Shown here piece after piece: positions 6,746 through 14,689 of a stretch of 18,350 bases of DNA. The DNA lies in NCBI GenBank assembly GCA_017528675.1, contig JAFXOO010000050.1, positions 1 to 18,350 on the forward strand, read 5' to 3'. Made by a program: the position numbers and the translations under genes. The stretch is from Oscillospiraceae bacterium. GTDB lineage: Bacteria > Bacillota > Clostridia > Oscillospirales > Ruminococcaceae. Position 1 is the stretch's first letter; each line of letters opens with the position of its first letter. The notes beneath the pieces were generated by a model that did not search any database, was not told where the DNA came from, and saw only the letters and a list, made by a program, of their open reading frames with translations.

Positions 6746-7582
6746 TTATTCCTCCGGGGACAGCAGCTCAGCCAGCGCCCGCAGGTCTTCCTCATCATAA
6801 AATTCAAGCATCAGCGTGCCCTTATTCTTCTTGAACTGCACCTTCACCCTACGCCCAAGCCGCGAATGCAAGGCAGTTTCGACCTCACCATAGTAGGAGC
6901 TCGGCGCTCTTTCCGGCTCTGTGCGTTCTTCTTTCTCGCTGGCAAGCTTTTCGACCTGCCGCACCGTAAGCAATCCGGCAGCAGCCCGTCGTGCCACACC
7001 AAGCATCATTTCCTCGTCCTCAAACCCCAGCAAAGCTCTGGCATGTCCGGAGGAAATGCTGCCGTCCACAAGATACTGCTGTACCTCCTCCGGCAGCCGC
7101 AGAAGCCGCATCGCATTGGCAACAGCGCTTCTCGATCGCCCGACCGTTTTTGCAATTTCCTCCTGCTTCATGTCAAACTCATCCTGTAATTTCCGATAGC
7201 CGAGCGCTTCTTCAATCGGATTGAGGTTTTCACGCTGCAAGTTCTCAATGAGCGCAATCTGCGCAGCCTCCAGGTCAGACATATCACGGATCACCACAGG
7301 CACTTCATCAAGCCCCATCATCCGTGCAGCCCGCCACCTGCGCTCACCTGCGACAATCTGATAACCGCCCATCGGCATCGGACGGACAACCAGTGGCTGC
7401 AAAACGCCATGTTCCCGGATAGAGTCAGCCAGTGCAGAAATGGCCGCCTCATCAAAATTCTTTCTCGGCTGGTTCCGGTTCGGTTCAATCTCCGAAATCC
7501 GCAGTGTTTTCTTCACCTGGACCTCTGAAGCACTGTCCTCAAACAAAGAGTCGAGCCCGCCGCCGAGTCCACCAATCGCCAT
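6746..7582 (-). CDS. parB: Chromosome partitioning protein ParB (Spo0J)
   Basis: A CTP-dependent DNA clamp that loads at parS, spreads, and recruits SMC and stimulates ParA for origin segregation. 278 residues. Seen: the short N-terminal motif GGLGGGLDSLF (1-13) that touches ParA, the ParB/Srx domain with EPNRNQPRKNFD (33-44) and the CTP-binding GERRWRAA (79-86), ENLQRENLNPIEEA (114-127), the HTH for parS around 139-163 (QEEIAKTVGRSRSAVANAMRLL), and a C-terminal dimerisation domain (RLGRRVKVQFKKNKGTLMLEF). RBS AAGGAG upstream of ATG. It starts 17 bp after the parA stop, so the two form one operon. Four parS-type sites lie within 4 kb of it. Confidence 0.96.
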   Translation of the reverse strand: MAIGGLGGGLDSLFEDSASEVQVKKTLRISEIEPNRNQPRKNFDEAAISALADSIREHGVLQPLVVRPMPMGGYQIVAGERRWRAARMMGLDEVPVVIRDMSDLEAAQIALIENLQRENLNPIEEALGYRKLQDEFDMKQEEIAKTVGRSRSAVANAMRLLRLPEEVQQYLVDGSISSGHARALLGFEDEEMMLGVARRAAAGLLTVRQVEKLASEKEERTEPERAPSSYYGEVETALHSRLGRRVKVQFKKNKGTLMLEFYDEEDLRALAELLSPEE

Positions 7583-7599
7583 TTAATCACTCCTTACCA

Positions 7600-8403
7600 T
7601 CACGACATAGCCAGACGAACACGCCATTTGGTCTTATTATCAAGTTCTTCCCCCAGAATTTCCTTGCCGAGTAATTCATAGAACAAAGCGCCCTTCGACG
7701 ATTTATCATAATACATCACAGGCTTTCCATAGCTGGGAGCCTCCGAAAGCCGCACATTTCTGGGAATTTTCGTCTGAAAAATCTGATTCGGAAAATACTT
7801 TTCAACCTCCTCAACCACCTGCTTCGACACATTCAGCCGGTTGTCATACATGGTAAACAGAATCCCGCAGATTTCCAGTCCCGGATTATAATTCGTGCGC
7901 ACCAGCCGCAGCGTATGCAGCAATTGTGTCAGCCCCTGAAGCGCATAGTACTCCGCAAGCATCGGAATCAGCACCTGATCGCAGGCAGTCAGCCCATTGA
8001 GCGTCAGCAATCCAAGTGCAGGCGGACAGTCGATCAGGATGTAATCATATGCATCCTTGACAGTCAGCACCTGCATCTTCAGCCGCTTGAACCGATCCTC
8101 CATCTGTGTCAATTCCACTTCCGCCCCGGCAATATCGACCGTAGCAGGCACAATGGATACATTTTCAAACTCGGTAACGATCACGGCGTCCTCAATTTTA
8201 GCCTTGCCAATGAGCACATCATAGGACGAAGTCTTGAGGTTTTTCTTTTTTACACCGAAACCGGTCGTGCAATTCCCCTGTGAATCAATGTCGATACACA
8301 GCGTTTTTTTGCCTCTTGAGCCAAGATAGGCCGCCAGATTCACAACGGTAGTCGATTTTCCGACGCCACCCTTCTGGTTGGCAACAGCGATCACCTTACC
8401 CAT
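7600..8403 (-). CDS. parA: Chromosome partitioning ATPase ParA (Soj)
   Basis: A 267-residue deviant-Walker ATPase that binds DNA nonspecifically as an ATP dimer and acts with ParB in origin segregation; in Bacillus it also controls DnaA. Seen: MGKVIAVANQKGGVGKST with the signature lysine of the deviant Walker A (residues 11-17), the second motif CIDIDSQGN, Walker B YILIDCPPALG, and the C-terminal Soj segment KIPRNVRLSEAPSYGKP. The frame is open 11 codons further upstream, but the ATG at 8403 follows AAGGAG at 7-nt spacing and gives the family N-terminus. It has its own promoter in the 102-bp gap behind noc. Confidence 0.96.
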   Translation of the reverse strand: MGKVIAVANQKGGVGKSTTVVNLAAYLGSRGKKTLCIDIDSQGNCTTGFGVKKKNLKTSSYDVLIGKAKIEDAVIVTEFENVSIVPATVDIAGAEVELTQMEDRFKRLKMQVLTVKDAYDYILIDCPPALGLLTLNGLTACDQVLIPMLAEYYALQGLTQLLHTLRLVRTNYNPGLEICGILFTMYDNRLNVSKQVVEEVEKYFPNQIFQTKIPRNVRLSEAPSYGKPVMYYDKSSKGALFYELLGKEILGEELDNKTKWRVRLAMS

Positions 8404-8450
8404 AGCCGTCTCCTTTCCTGAACATCGGCAGTACAAGTCCTGCCTTATAC

Positions 8451-8479
8451 ATTATACCATGTTCAGGTGGTTTTGTAAA
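8451..8479 (-). promoter_or_regulatory. Sigma-A promoter of the parA-parB(-serS) operon
   Basis: On the minus strand: -35 TTTACA (8474-8479), 17-bp spacer, -10 TATAAT (8451-8456) with TGG in front. It lies between noc and parA, so parAB can be expressed apart from noc. A parS site at 8515-8530 is about 40 bp upstream of the -35. Confidence 0.8.
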
Positions 8480-8505
8480 GAGATTTCGCTGAAAAAAACA
8501 GAATT

Positions 8506-9354
8506 TTACGGAATTGTTTCATGTGAAACATTTCCCGTTTCCTCAATCTGCAACGGAATCAGAATCCGGTACTCAATGCGGTCAGGAAACTGCTGTTTCT
8601 TCACCTCTGCCTCAATCCCAGCAACCTGCATTGTCTCCACTGCCTTGTTAATCGTATTCACGAACAGCCGTACATCCCGGAATAGCACACTTCGTTTTTT
8701 CAGGCTTTCCTGCTCCTGCTTCCGTTCCAGCATTGTGTCGATGTATCGTTCAGTTTTATCCACATTCAGCCCAAGCCGCACAATCTTATCAAGCACCTTC
8801 TTCCGCTCCTCCGCAGTGGACAGCCGCAGCAGCGTCCGTGCATGACGTTCCGTAAGCCCATGCTCCAGAATAAAACACCGTTCCTCCTCCGACAGCCGCA
8901 GCAGCCGCAGCTTGTTCGCAATCGTACTCTGCGCCCTCCCAAGCCGCATAGCCGTATCCTCCTGCGTCATACCATAGAACGAGATCAGCTTTTCGAGTGC
9001 CGCAGCTTCCTCAAAGCAATTCAGATCCTCCCTCTGAATATTCTCGACCAACGCAAGAATTGCAGAGTTCCTGTCATTGATCTCCATTACAATGCAGGGA
9101 ACCGTCGTAAGCCCCGCCAGCTTCGCAGCTCTCAGCCTGCGTTCTCCGGCAATCAATTCATACTGTTCCCCGACCTTCCTGACACAAAGAGGCTGTAGAA
9201 TTCCATTCTGCCGGATACTGTCCGCCAGCACACGCAATTCTCCAAGCGGAAAACGCACCCTTGGCTGATGTCTGTTCGGTTGAATCTCCTCCACAGAAAT
9301 CTGCAACACCCGTTCCTCCGTCTTTTCCCTCGTAAAAGCAAATAATCCCGCCAT
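8506..9354 (-). CDS. noc: Nucleoid occlusion protein Noc (ParB paralogue)
   Basis: A 282-residue ParB-family protein just upstream of parA, the Noc position in Firmicutes, where Noc blocks division over the nucleoid and contacts the membrane. Seen: a short possibly amphipathic N-terminus (MAGLFAFTREKTEERVLQI), QPNRHQPRVRFP (25-36), CTP-binding GERRLRAA (70-77), ENIQREDLNCFEEA (104-117), the HTH around 129-155 (TQEDTAMRLGRAQSTIANKLRLL) and a C-terminal dimerisation region. The frame is open 40 codons upstream, but the ATG at 9354 has GGAGG at 8-nt spacing and a promoter lies just beyond. Noc rather than ParB is inferred from order and N-terminus. The last codons (NVSHET) contain a parS-like sequence. 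No good Noc site ATTTCCCGGGAAAT was seen in this window. Confidence 0.88.
   Translation of the reverse strand: MAGLFAFTREKTEERVLQISVEEIQPNRHQPRVRFPLGELRVLADSIRQNGILQPLCVRKVGEQYELIAGERRLRAAKLAGLTTVPCIVMEINDRNSAILALVENIQREDLNCFEEAAALEKLISFYGMTQEDTAMRLGRAQSTIANKLRLLRLSEEERCFILEHGLTERHARTLLRLSTAEERKKVLDKIVRLGLNVDKTERYIDTMLERKQEQESLKKRSVLFRDVRLFVNTINKAVETMQVAGIEAEVKKQQFPDRIEYRILIPLQIEETGNVSHETIP
8515..8530. promoter_or_regulatory. parS-like site 3, inside the 3' end of noc
   Basis: TGTTTCATGTGAAACA, the exact reverse complement of site 1 and one base off the perfect palindrome. It is read through by noc as Val-Ser-His-Glu-Thr, three codons before the stop. Confidence 0.88.
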
Positions 9355-9382
9355 ACTGCGCACCTCCAAACTTGATAAGTTC

Positions 9383-9412
9383 ATTATACCACAGTCCTGA
9401 ATGCGCCGGCAA
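9383..9412 (-). promoter_or_regulatory. Sigma-A promoter of noc (extended -10)
   Basis: On the minus strand: weak -35 TTGCCG (9407-9412), 18-bp spacer, -10 TATAAT (9383-9388) with TGG in front. It lies directly downstream of the rsmG terminator, separating noc from the rpmH-rsmG series. Confidence 0.7.
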
Positions 9413-9450
9413 AGAAAAAATCCGTTATTTCTGAAGAAAATAACGGATTT
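9411..9450 (-). terminator. Rho-independent terminator after rsmG
   Basis: A perfect 13-bp stem (9418-9430 with 9438-9450, loop of 7) followed on the minus strand by TTTTTTCTTT, 20 bp past the rsmG stop. It ends the rpmH-to-rsmG series. Its T tract runs up to the noc -35 element. Confidence 0.92.
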
Positions 9451-9470
9451 CCGTACATATTCGCCCCCAC

Positions 9471-10184
9471 TCACAAAGGCTTCTGCCTGATCTGACCGCT
9501 ATTGCGTGGATATTTTGTCGGAGTCGGGCTACACTTTTTCACGACAAAAATCACACGTTCATCTCCTCCCGGAAGGGAATAGCGCACATCCTCCTCAGAA
9601 TGACCGCCAAGCATCCGGATCCCCTGCAATGCCGGCCGAATCTCCTCATTTGGCCCCTTCATCGCCATCCAGTAACCATTCTGCTTCACGAACGGGAGAG
9701 AATACTCAGCCAGAACAGGCATCGCAGCAACGGCCCTTGCCGTCACAGCATCAAATCGTTCCCGATATTCCTGTTTTCTTGCAAGCTCCTCCGCACGCCC
9801 GTGAATCGTCCTGTATGTAATTCCGAGCTTCTCCCGCAACGCATCGAGGAACACAATTCTCTTGTTCAGGCTATCCAGCAAGGTAATATCCAGATCAGGC
9901 CGCACAATACACAGCGGCACACCGGGAAATCCGGCACCACTGCCAATATCCAGAACAGCGCCGCCCTCCGGCAGGTAGCTTCCGCACTTCACAGCAAGCA
10001 GCATACTATCCAGAAAATGCTTCCGCAGAATTTCATTGCCCTCAGTCACCGCCGTCAGATTGACCTTTTCATTATATGCCACCAAAAAAGCAGCATAAAC
10101 CTCCATCATCTCGTATGTTTCACGTGAAACATCCACGCCGCAGTCATGAAACAGCGCAGCAACTTGTTCAAACGCCGGCAGCAT
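9471..10184 (-). CDS. rsmG: 16S rRNA (guanine527-N7)-methyltransferase RsmG
   Basis: A SAM-dependent methyltransferase that puts N7-methyl on G527 of 16S rRNA (formerly GidB). 237 residues with the Rossmann fold: SAM motif AVLDIGSGAGFPGVPL (76-91), KHFLDS (55-60), LLDSLNKR and the later TARAVAAMP. The frame is open 16 codons further upstream, but the ATG at 10184 has GGAGG at 7-nt spacing and gives the family start. It overlaps the end of mnmG by 17 bp, pointing to translational coupling, and is the last gene before a strong terminator. Codons 19-23 (VSRET) contain a perfect parS palindrome, as in many Firmicutes rsmG genes. Confidence 0.95.
   Translation of the reverse strand: MLPAFEQVAALFHDCGVDVSRETYEMMEVYAAFLVAYNEKVNLTAVTEGNEILRKHFLDSMLLAVKCGSYLPEGGAVLDIGSGAGFPGVPLCIVRPDLDITLLDSLNKRIVFLDALREKLGITYRTIHGRAEELARKQEYRERFDAVTARAVAAMPVLAEYSLPFVKQNGYWMAMKGPNEEIRPALQGIRMLGGHSEEDVRYSLPGGDERVIFVVKKCSPTPTKYPRNSGQIRQKPL
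10116..10131. promoter_or_regulatory. parS site 4, perfect consensus, inside rsmG
   Basis: TGTTTCACGTGAAACA, a perfect 16-bp palindrome matching TGTTNCACGTGAAACA. It lies near the start of rsmG, about 1.6 kb from site 3. Confidence 0.95.
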
Positions 10185-12051
10185 GCAATCCCTCCTTATG
10201 TTGTTCCAGCCAAACGAGCAATACAGAAACATCAGCAGGCGAAACCCCGGAAATTCTCGAAGCCTGTCCGATGCTGACGGGCTTACGCTTGTTCAGCTTC
10301 TCAGCGGCCTCCAACCGAAGCCCCCGCACATCAGAGTAATCAAGATCCGCAGGCAGCCTCTTATCCTCCAGCTTTTTTGCCAGCAAAATCGCATCATTCT
10401 GCTTCTGAATATATCCGGCATACTTAATCTGGATCTCAACCTGTTCTCTCTCCTCCTGCGTCAGAGCAGGCCGCTCCGGGTCAAACGCTGCAAAATCGTC
10501 ATATCCGATCTGCGGACGCCGTATCAGATCAGCCGCCTTACATCCCGTCTGCAACGGCGCAGTCCCATGCGCCGCAAGCACGGCATTCAACCCCTCCGAA
10601 GGCGCAATATTGCACTTTTCAAGGCGCTTGATCTCATCCTCCACATGCGCATATTTCAGCAGCATCGCCTGGTACCGTTCCTCCGGCAAAAGCCCTATTT
10701 TACGTCCAATGGGCATCATTCTGAAATCCGCATTATCCTGCCGCAGCACCAGCCGGTACTCACTCCGGGACGTCATCATCCGGTAGGGGTCGCTGCATCC
10801 CTTTGAAACCAGGTCGTCAATCAGCGTCCCGATATAGGAACCGGAGCGTTCAAAAATCACAGGTTCCCGTCCCTTCGCTGCAAGAGCGGCGTTAATTCCG
10901 GCCACAATTCCCTGTGCCGCAGCCTCCTCATACCCTGAGCTTCCGTTAAACTGCCCGGCACCGTATAAACCACGCAAATCCTTGCATTCCAGCGTCGGCC
11001 AGAGTGCCGTCGGGTCTACACAATCGTACTCAATCGCATACGCCGGACGAAGAATCTCCACATGCTCCAGCCCCTTGATCGTTCTCAGAAAAGCCAACTG
11101 CACCTCCTCAGGCAGCGAGCTGCTCATCCCTTGCAGATAATATTCCTCCGTACTCAGCCCCATCGGCTCTATAAAGAGCTGATGGCGTTCCTTGTCCGCA
11201 AATCGAACGACTTTATCCTCGATAGATGGGCAATATCTTGGCCCCACTCCCTCAATCCGTCCGGCATAGAGAGGCGACCGATGCAGATTTTCCCGAATCA
11301 CACGATGTGTCTCCGCATTGGTATAGCTCACATAACAGCTTACCCGGTTCTCCATGCGACTACCGTCGTTTAAGAACGAAAACGGCGTAATAGCGTCATC
11401 TCCGTCCTGTCGTTCGAGCACATCAAAATCAATGCTCCGCCGGTGCACCCGGCATGGCGTCCCGGTCTTGAACCGGCGCAGCGGCAGATACTCCCGCAGA
11501 CTCTCCGCAAGCGCATTGGCCGGCAATGCGGCATCAGGCCCACTCTCATAGGAAGCCTCCCCCACATGAATGACGCCCTTGAGATAAGTACCCGTTGCAA
11601 TAATGACCCGCCCCGCATAGTACGCCGTCCCAAGCCGTGTCACAATACCCTGAATCTGCCCGTGTTCCGCCAGAATCTTTACAGCCTCGCCCTGCTTGAC
11701 GAACAAATTTTCCTGCTTCTCACAGACCTGCTTCATGTAATTATGATACATCACCCGGTCTGCCTGCACCCGCAGGCTATGCACCGCCGGGCCCTTCCCC
11801 CTGTTGAGCATCCGACTCTGTAAAAAGCACGCATCTGCGGCCTTTCCCATCTCACCGCCAAGTGCGTCAATCTCCCGCACAAGGTGCCCCTTCGCCGTCC
11901 CGCCAATGGACGGATTGCAGGGCATATTGGCAATCTGATCGAGCGAGATTGTCAGCAGCAGCGTCCTGCATCCGAGTCTTGCCGCCGCAAGTCCCGCCTC
12001 TACACCTGCATGACCCGCACCGACCACAATCACATCATACTGATTCTCCAT
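10168..12051 (-). CDS. mnmG: tRNA uridine-5-carboxymethylaminomethyl modification enzyme MnmG (GidA)
   Basis: The FAD subunit of the MnmE-MnmG complex, which adds the carboxymethylaminomethyl group to U34 of tRNAs reading split-box codons. 627 residues, full length. Seen: the FAD-binding VVGAGHAGVEAGLAAARLG (9-27), NPSIGGTAKGHLVREIDALGG with family cysteine CNPS, RMLNRGKGPAVHSLRVQAD, the GTFLKG equivalent ATGTYLKGVIHVGE, RFKTGTPCRV, and the C-terminal helical domain (about 550-620) that contacts MnmE. ATG with GGAGG 4-5 nt upstream. It starts 15 bp after mnmE and overlaps rsmG, so the two partner genes are co-transcribed. Confidence 0.97.
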   Translation of the reverse strand: MENQYDVIVVGAGHAGVEAGLAAARLGCRTLLLTISLDQIANMPCNPSIGGTAKGHLVREIDALGGEMGKAADACFLQSRMLNRGKGPAVHSLRVQADRVMYHNYMKQVCEKQENLFVKQGEAVKILAEHGQIQGIVTRLGTAYYAGRVIIATGTYLKGVIHVGEASYESGPDAALPANALAESLREYLPLRRFKTGTPCRVHRRSIDFDVLERQDGDDAITPFSFLNDGSRMENRVSCYVSYTNAETHRVIRENLHRSPLYAGRIEGVGPRYCPSIEDKVVRFADKERHQLFIEPMGLSTEEYYLQGMSSSLPEEVQLAFLRTIKGLEHVEILRPAYAIEYDCVDPTALWPTLECKDLRGLYGAGQFNGSSGYEEAAAQGIVAGINAALAAKGREPVIFERSGSYIGTLIDDLVSKGCSDPYRMMTSRSEYRLVLRQDNADFRMMPIGRKIGLLPEERYQAMLLKYAHVEDEIKRLEKCNIAPSEGLNAVLAAHGTAPLQTGCKAADLIRRPQIGYDDFAAFDPERPALTQEEREQVEIQIKYAGYIQKQNDAILLAKKLEDKRLPADLDYSDVRGLRLEAAEKLNKRKPVSIGQASRISGVSPADVSVLLVWLEQHKEGLHAAGV

Positions 12052-12066
12052 ACTTCCTCCAAAAGG

Positions 12067-13419
12067 CTATTTTCCGACACAAAACCGCTCAAACACCGTA
12101 TCCGCCACCCGGTCGGTGATCCGTTCACCGGTAAGCTGCAACAGTGCCTCAGCCGCCGCATCCAGACAGACCGTCACTGCATCAAAAGCCATGCCCATCT
12201 GCAACGCCTCCAGCGCCTCCTGCACAGCCTCCACAGCCGTCCGCAGGCAGTCCCGCTGGCGTTCATTGGCAATCATACCATCCTCCCAGGCACCGCCCTG
12301 CCGCTGGGCAAACCGTTCCACAGCAGCCTCCAGCGTCTTGAGATTATCCTCGTTCTTAGCCGATATTTCTACAATTTCAGCATATTCACCCGCAGGTGTC
12401 CAGCACTGTCCCTTATCGGATTTATTGCAAACACAGATCGTCCGCTCCACCGGAAGCCGTTCAAGCAGCGCCGCATCCGCATCCGAGCACGGTTCAGAGG
12501 TATCAAACACCGCCAGCACAAGCTCCGCCTCCTGCAAATGCTGCAACGACCGTTCCACGCCGATTTTCTCAATCGGCTCATCCGTCTCATGCACCCCGGC
12601 AGTATCGGAAAGCCGCAGCCGGTACGCACCGATGCGCACCTGTTCCTCCACAACGTCCCTTGTCGTCCCGGCAATATCTGTCACAATACTCCGCTCACAC
12701 CCGGAGAGCGCATTGAACAGGGTGGATTTCCCGACATTCGGCCGCCCGACAATGGCAGTCCGCAGCCCCTCCCGCAGTATCCGCCCGTAGTCATAGGTTG
12801 CAAGCAGCCCCCGCATATCACCGAGCAGCTCCTTCAGCCGCAGTTCCATCGCACCGCCGTCCACTTCCGGAATATCCTCATCCGGATAATCCGCCCAGAC
12901 CGCCAGATCCGAGAGCAGCTCCAGCAGTACCCGTGACAGCCGCTGAATCCGCCGGAAGGTAGCCCCATCCCGGAGCGCCCTTGCACACTGCAATTCCTTC
13001 TCACCGGAAGCCGCAATCACATCCGCAACCGCCTCCGCCTGTGTCAGGCTTAGCTTTCCGTTCAGGAACGCCCGTCTGGTAAATTCCCCGGCACCCGCAA
13101 GCCGCACCTCACTGCACAGCACCGCCCGCAGCAGCCGCTCTGTCAGATACCGGCCTCCGTGGCAGGAAATCTCCGCCACATCCTCCCCGGTATAGCTATG
13201 GGGTGCCCGGAACACCGTCAGCACCACATCATCGAGCCGCACACCGTCCTGTACAAAGTACCCATACCCACAGGTATACCCAGCCATATCCAGCGGCGAG
13301 CATCCTCTGACCGGCACAAACACCTCAGCCGCACGCTGCACCGCATACGGCCCGGAAATCCGGATAACAGCCATGCCGCCCGACCCGTGCGGCGTAGCGA
13401 TCGCTGCGATCGTATCCAT
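12067..13419 (-). CDS. mnmE: tRNA modification GTPase MnmE (TrmE)
   Basis: The GTPase partner of MnmG in U34 modification. 450 residues: N-terminal tetrahydrofolate-binding domain beginning IAAIATPHGSGGMAVIRISG, a helical domain, and an inserted G domain with P-loop GRPNVGKS (225-232), GTTRD (251-255), DTAG (272-275) and NKSD, ending with the catalytic FCVGK (446-450). RBS AGGAGG is 5 nt before the ATG. A terminator-like hairpin lies just ahead of this ribosome site, in the 50-bp gap after jag, so expression may be set by readthrough. Confidence 0.97.
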   Translation of the reverse strand: MDTIAAIATPHGSGGMAVIRISGPYAVQRAAEVFVPVRGCSPLDMAGYTCGYGYFVQDGVRLDDVVLTVFRAPHSYTGEDVAEISCHGGRYLTERLLRAVLCSEVRLAGAGEFTRRAFLNGKLSLTQAEAVADVIAASGEKELQCARALRDGATFRRIQRLSRVLLELLSDLAVWADYPDEDIPEVDGGAMELRLKELLGDMRGLLATYDYGRILREGLRTAIVGRPNVGKSTLFNALSGCERSIVTDIAGTTRDVVEEQVRIGAYRLRLSDTAGVHETDEPIEKIGVERSLQHLQEAELVLAVFDTSEPCSDADAALLERLPVERTICVCNKSDKGQCWTPAGEYAEIVEISAKNEDNLKTLEAAVERFAQRQGGAWEDGMIANERQRDCLRTAVEAVQEALEALQMGMAFDAVTVCLDAAAEALLQLTGERITDRVADTVFERFCVGK

Positions 13420-13427
13420 AGTCTCCT

Positions 13428-13462
13428 CCTAAAATAAGAGGCTGAACGAACCGTCCAGCCTC
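13428..13462 (-). terminator. Terminator-like hairpin between jag and mnmE
   Basis: Arms GAGGCTG and CAGCCTC (13438-13444 with 13456-13462) form a 7-bp stem with an 11-nt loop, followed on the minus strand by TTATTTT and then the mnmE ribosome site. The short stem and broken T tract suggest partial termination or attenuation. Confidence 0.55.
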
Positions 13463-13469
13463 CCTTGCA

Positions 13470-14678
13470 TTAAAATTCAATCTTTCCATACAGACCCGCA
13501 TTGATCTCGTCCTCAGCCTTGGGACGCTTATAGTCCTTCTCAAAGGACGTCTTCATGGAGTCCATCGAAATACGCTCCGGCGGCGTATCGGGGTTTCTTC
13601 TGCGGCCGCCGTCTCTCCTGCGGCGGTCATCTCTGCCGCCTCTGCCTCTGCGGTCATCATGATCCCGGCCGCCTCTGCGTCTCTGGGGTCTTGCATTGGT
13701 CGAGGAAATCACAACCTTGCGGAACGGCTCCTCACCGATACTCTTGGACTGCACGCCCTCAATCTCCGCAATCGCAGAGTGAATGATGCGCCTCTCATAC
13801 GGATTCATCGGCTCCAGAGTCATCTGTCTGCCGCTGCGCAGCACATTCTTCGCAATCTTGGCCGCCAGCTCCTCCAGCGTCTTGCGGCGGCGCTCACGGT
13901 AGTTCGCACTGTTCAGAATAATTCTGTAATACTCCTTGTCGCCTCTGTTGGCAATCATGAATGTCAGATATTGCAGCGCATCGAGCGTCTCGCCCCTCTT
14001 GCCGATGACAGCGCCGTTGTTCGCAGCCACAATGTCAATCATTGCGCTCTCCGCACCGGCCTTCACCTCAAAGGTTGCCTCCACGCCCATCTGCTCCAGA
14101 ATCCCTGCAAGGTAATTCTTTGCACGTTCAATCTTTGCCAGCGCAGCCTCAGAGGGCTCCCCAACGATCAGCTCCTCATCAAACGGCACCTTCTCAGGCT
14201 TTGCATCAGCCTGTTCAGCGGCCGCATTCTCCGGCGCAGGTGCAGCATCCTCAGCCGCCGCAGCCGCCTCAGCCGGCTCCGCAGTCTCCTCAGCCGTCAC
14301 AGCCTCCACAGCAGGTGTGACCTCATCCGCCTCCTGCACAGCAGGTGCAGCCTCCCCGGCAGCAGAATCTGCCTCAGCGCCGCTCACTGCCTGCTCGGTC
14401 TGTGCAGGCTCCGCAGCCTGTACATCATCCTCCACCGTATCGTACTCGACAACAGGCGGCACAGCAATCTCATGCTTGGTCTGGCGATGATCCTCTGCCG
14501 AAATATCAATGGAGTCGTAGGTCGCCTTCACCTTGGCCTGTCCCTTCACAATCCCAAGGAATCCACGCTTCGGCTCCTCAAGAATTTCAAACTTGATGTC
14601 CGATTCAGCAACCCCCCAGGTCTTGGCCGCCAGTTCCTTAGCCTTCTCGACCGTCTTTTCCGTAAAAATCTGTGTCAT
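13470..14678 (-). CDS. jag: Jag/KhpB (EloR) RNA-binding protein with long acidic linker and RG-rich tail
   Basis: A KH-R3H RNA-binding protein, linked in other Gram-positives to cell elongation and small-RNA or mRNA binding, and usually next to yidC as here. 402 residues versus about 200-330 in most. Jag_N domain 1-52 (KRGFLGIVKGQAKV), then an 80-residue Ala/Glu/Pro linker (about 84-163), the KH domain with GKRG at 226-229, and R3H near 260-303 (YERRIIH). After the usual domains comes an Arg/Gly/Asp tract (331-361: RRRGG, RRGRGGRDD, RRRRDGGRRR) and an acidic/basic tail ending GLYGKIEF. It starts 11 bp after yidC. The RG tract resembles RGG boxes and may add RNA contacts; that is inference. 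Confidence 0.92.
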   Translation of the reverse strand: MTQIFTEKTVEKAKELAAKTWGVAESDIKFEILEEPKRGFLGIVKGQAKVKATYDSIDISAEDHRQTKHEIAVPPVVEYDTVEDDVQAAEPAQTEQAVSGAEADSAAGEAAPAVQEADEVTPAVEAVTAEETAEPAEAAAAAEDAAPAPENAAAEQADAKPEKVPFDEELIVGEPSEAALAKIERAKNYLAGILEQMGVEATFEVKAGAESAMIDIVAANNGAVIGKRGETLDALQYLTFMIANRGDKEYYRIILNSANYRERRRKTLEELAAKIAKNVLRSGRQMTLEPMNPYERRIIHSAIAEIEGVQSKSIGEEPFRKVVISSTNARPQRRRGGRDHDDRRGRGGRDDRRRRDGGRRRNPDTPPERISMDSMKTSFEKDYKRPKAEDEINAGLYGKIEF

Positions 14679-14689
14679 GGTACGACCTC

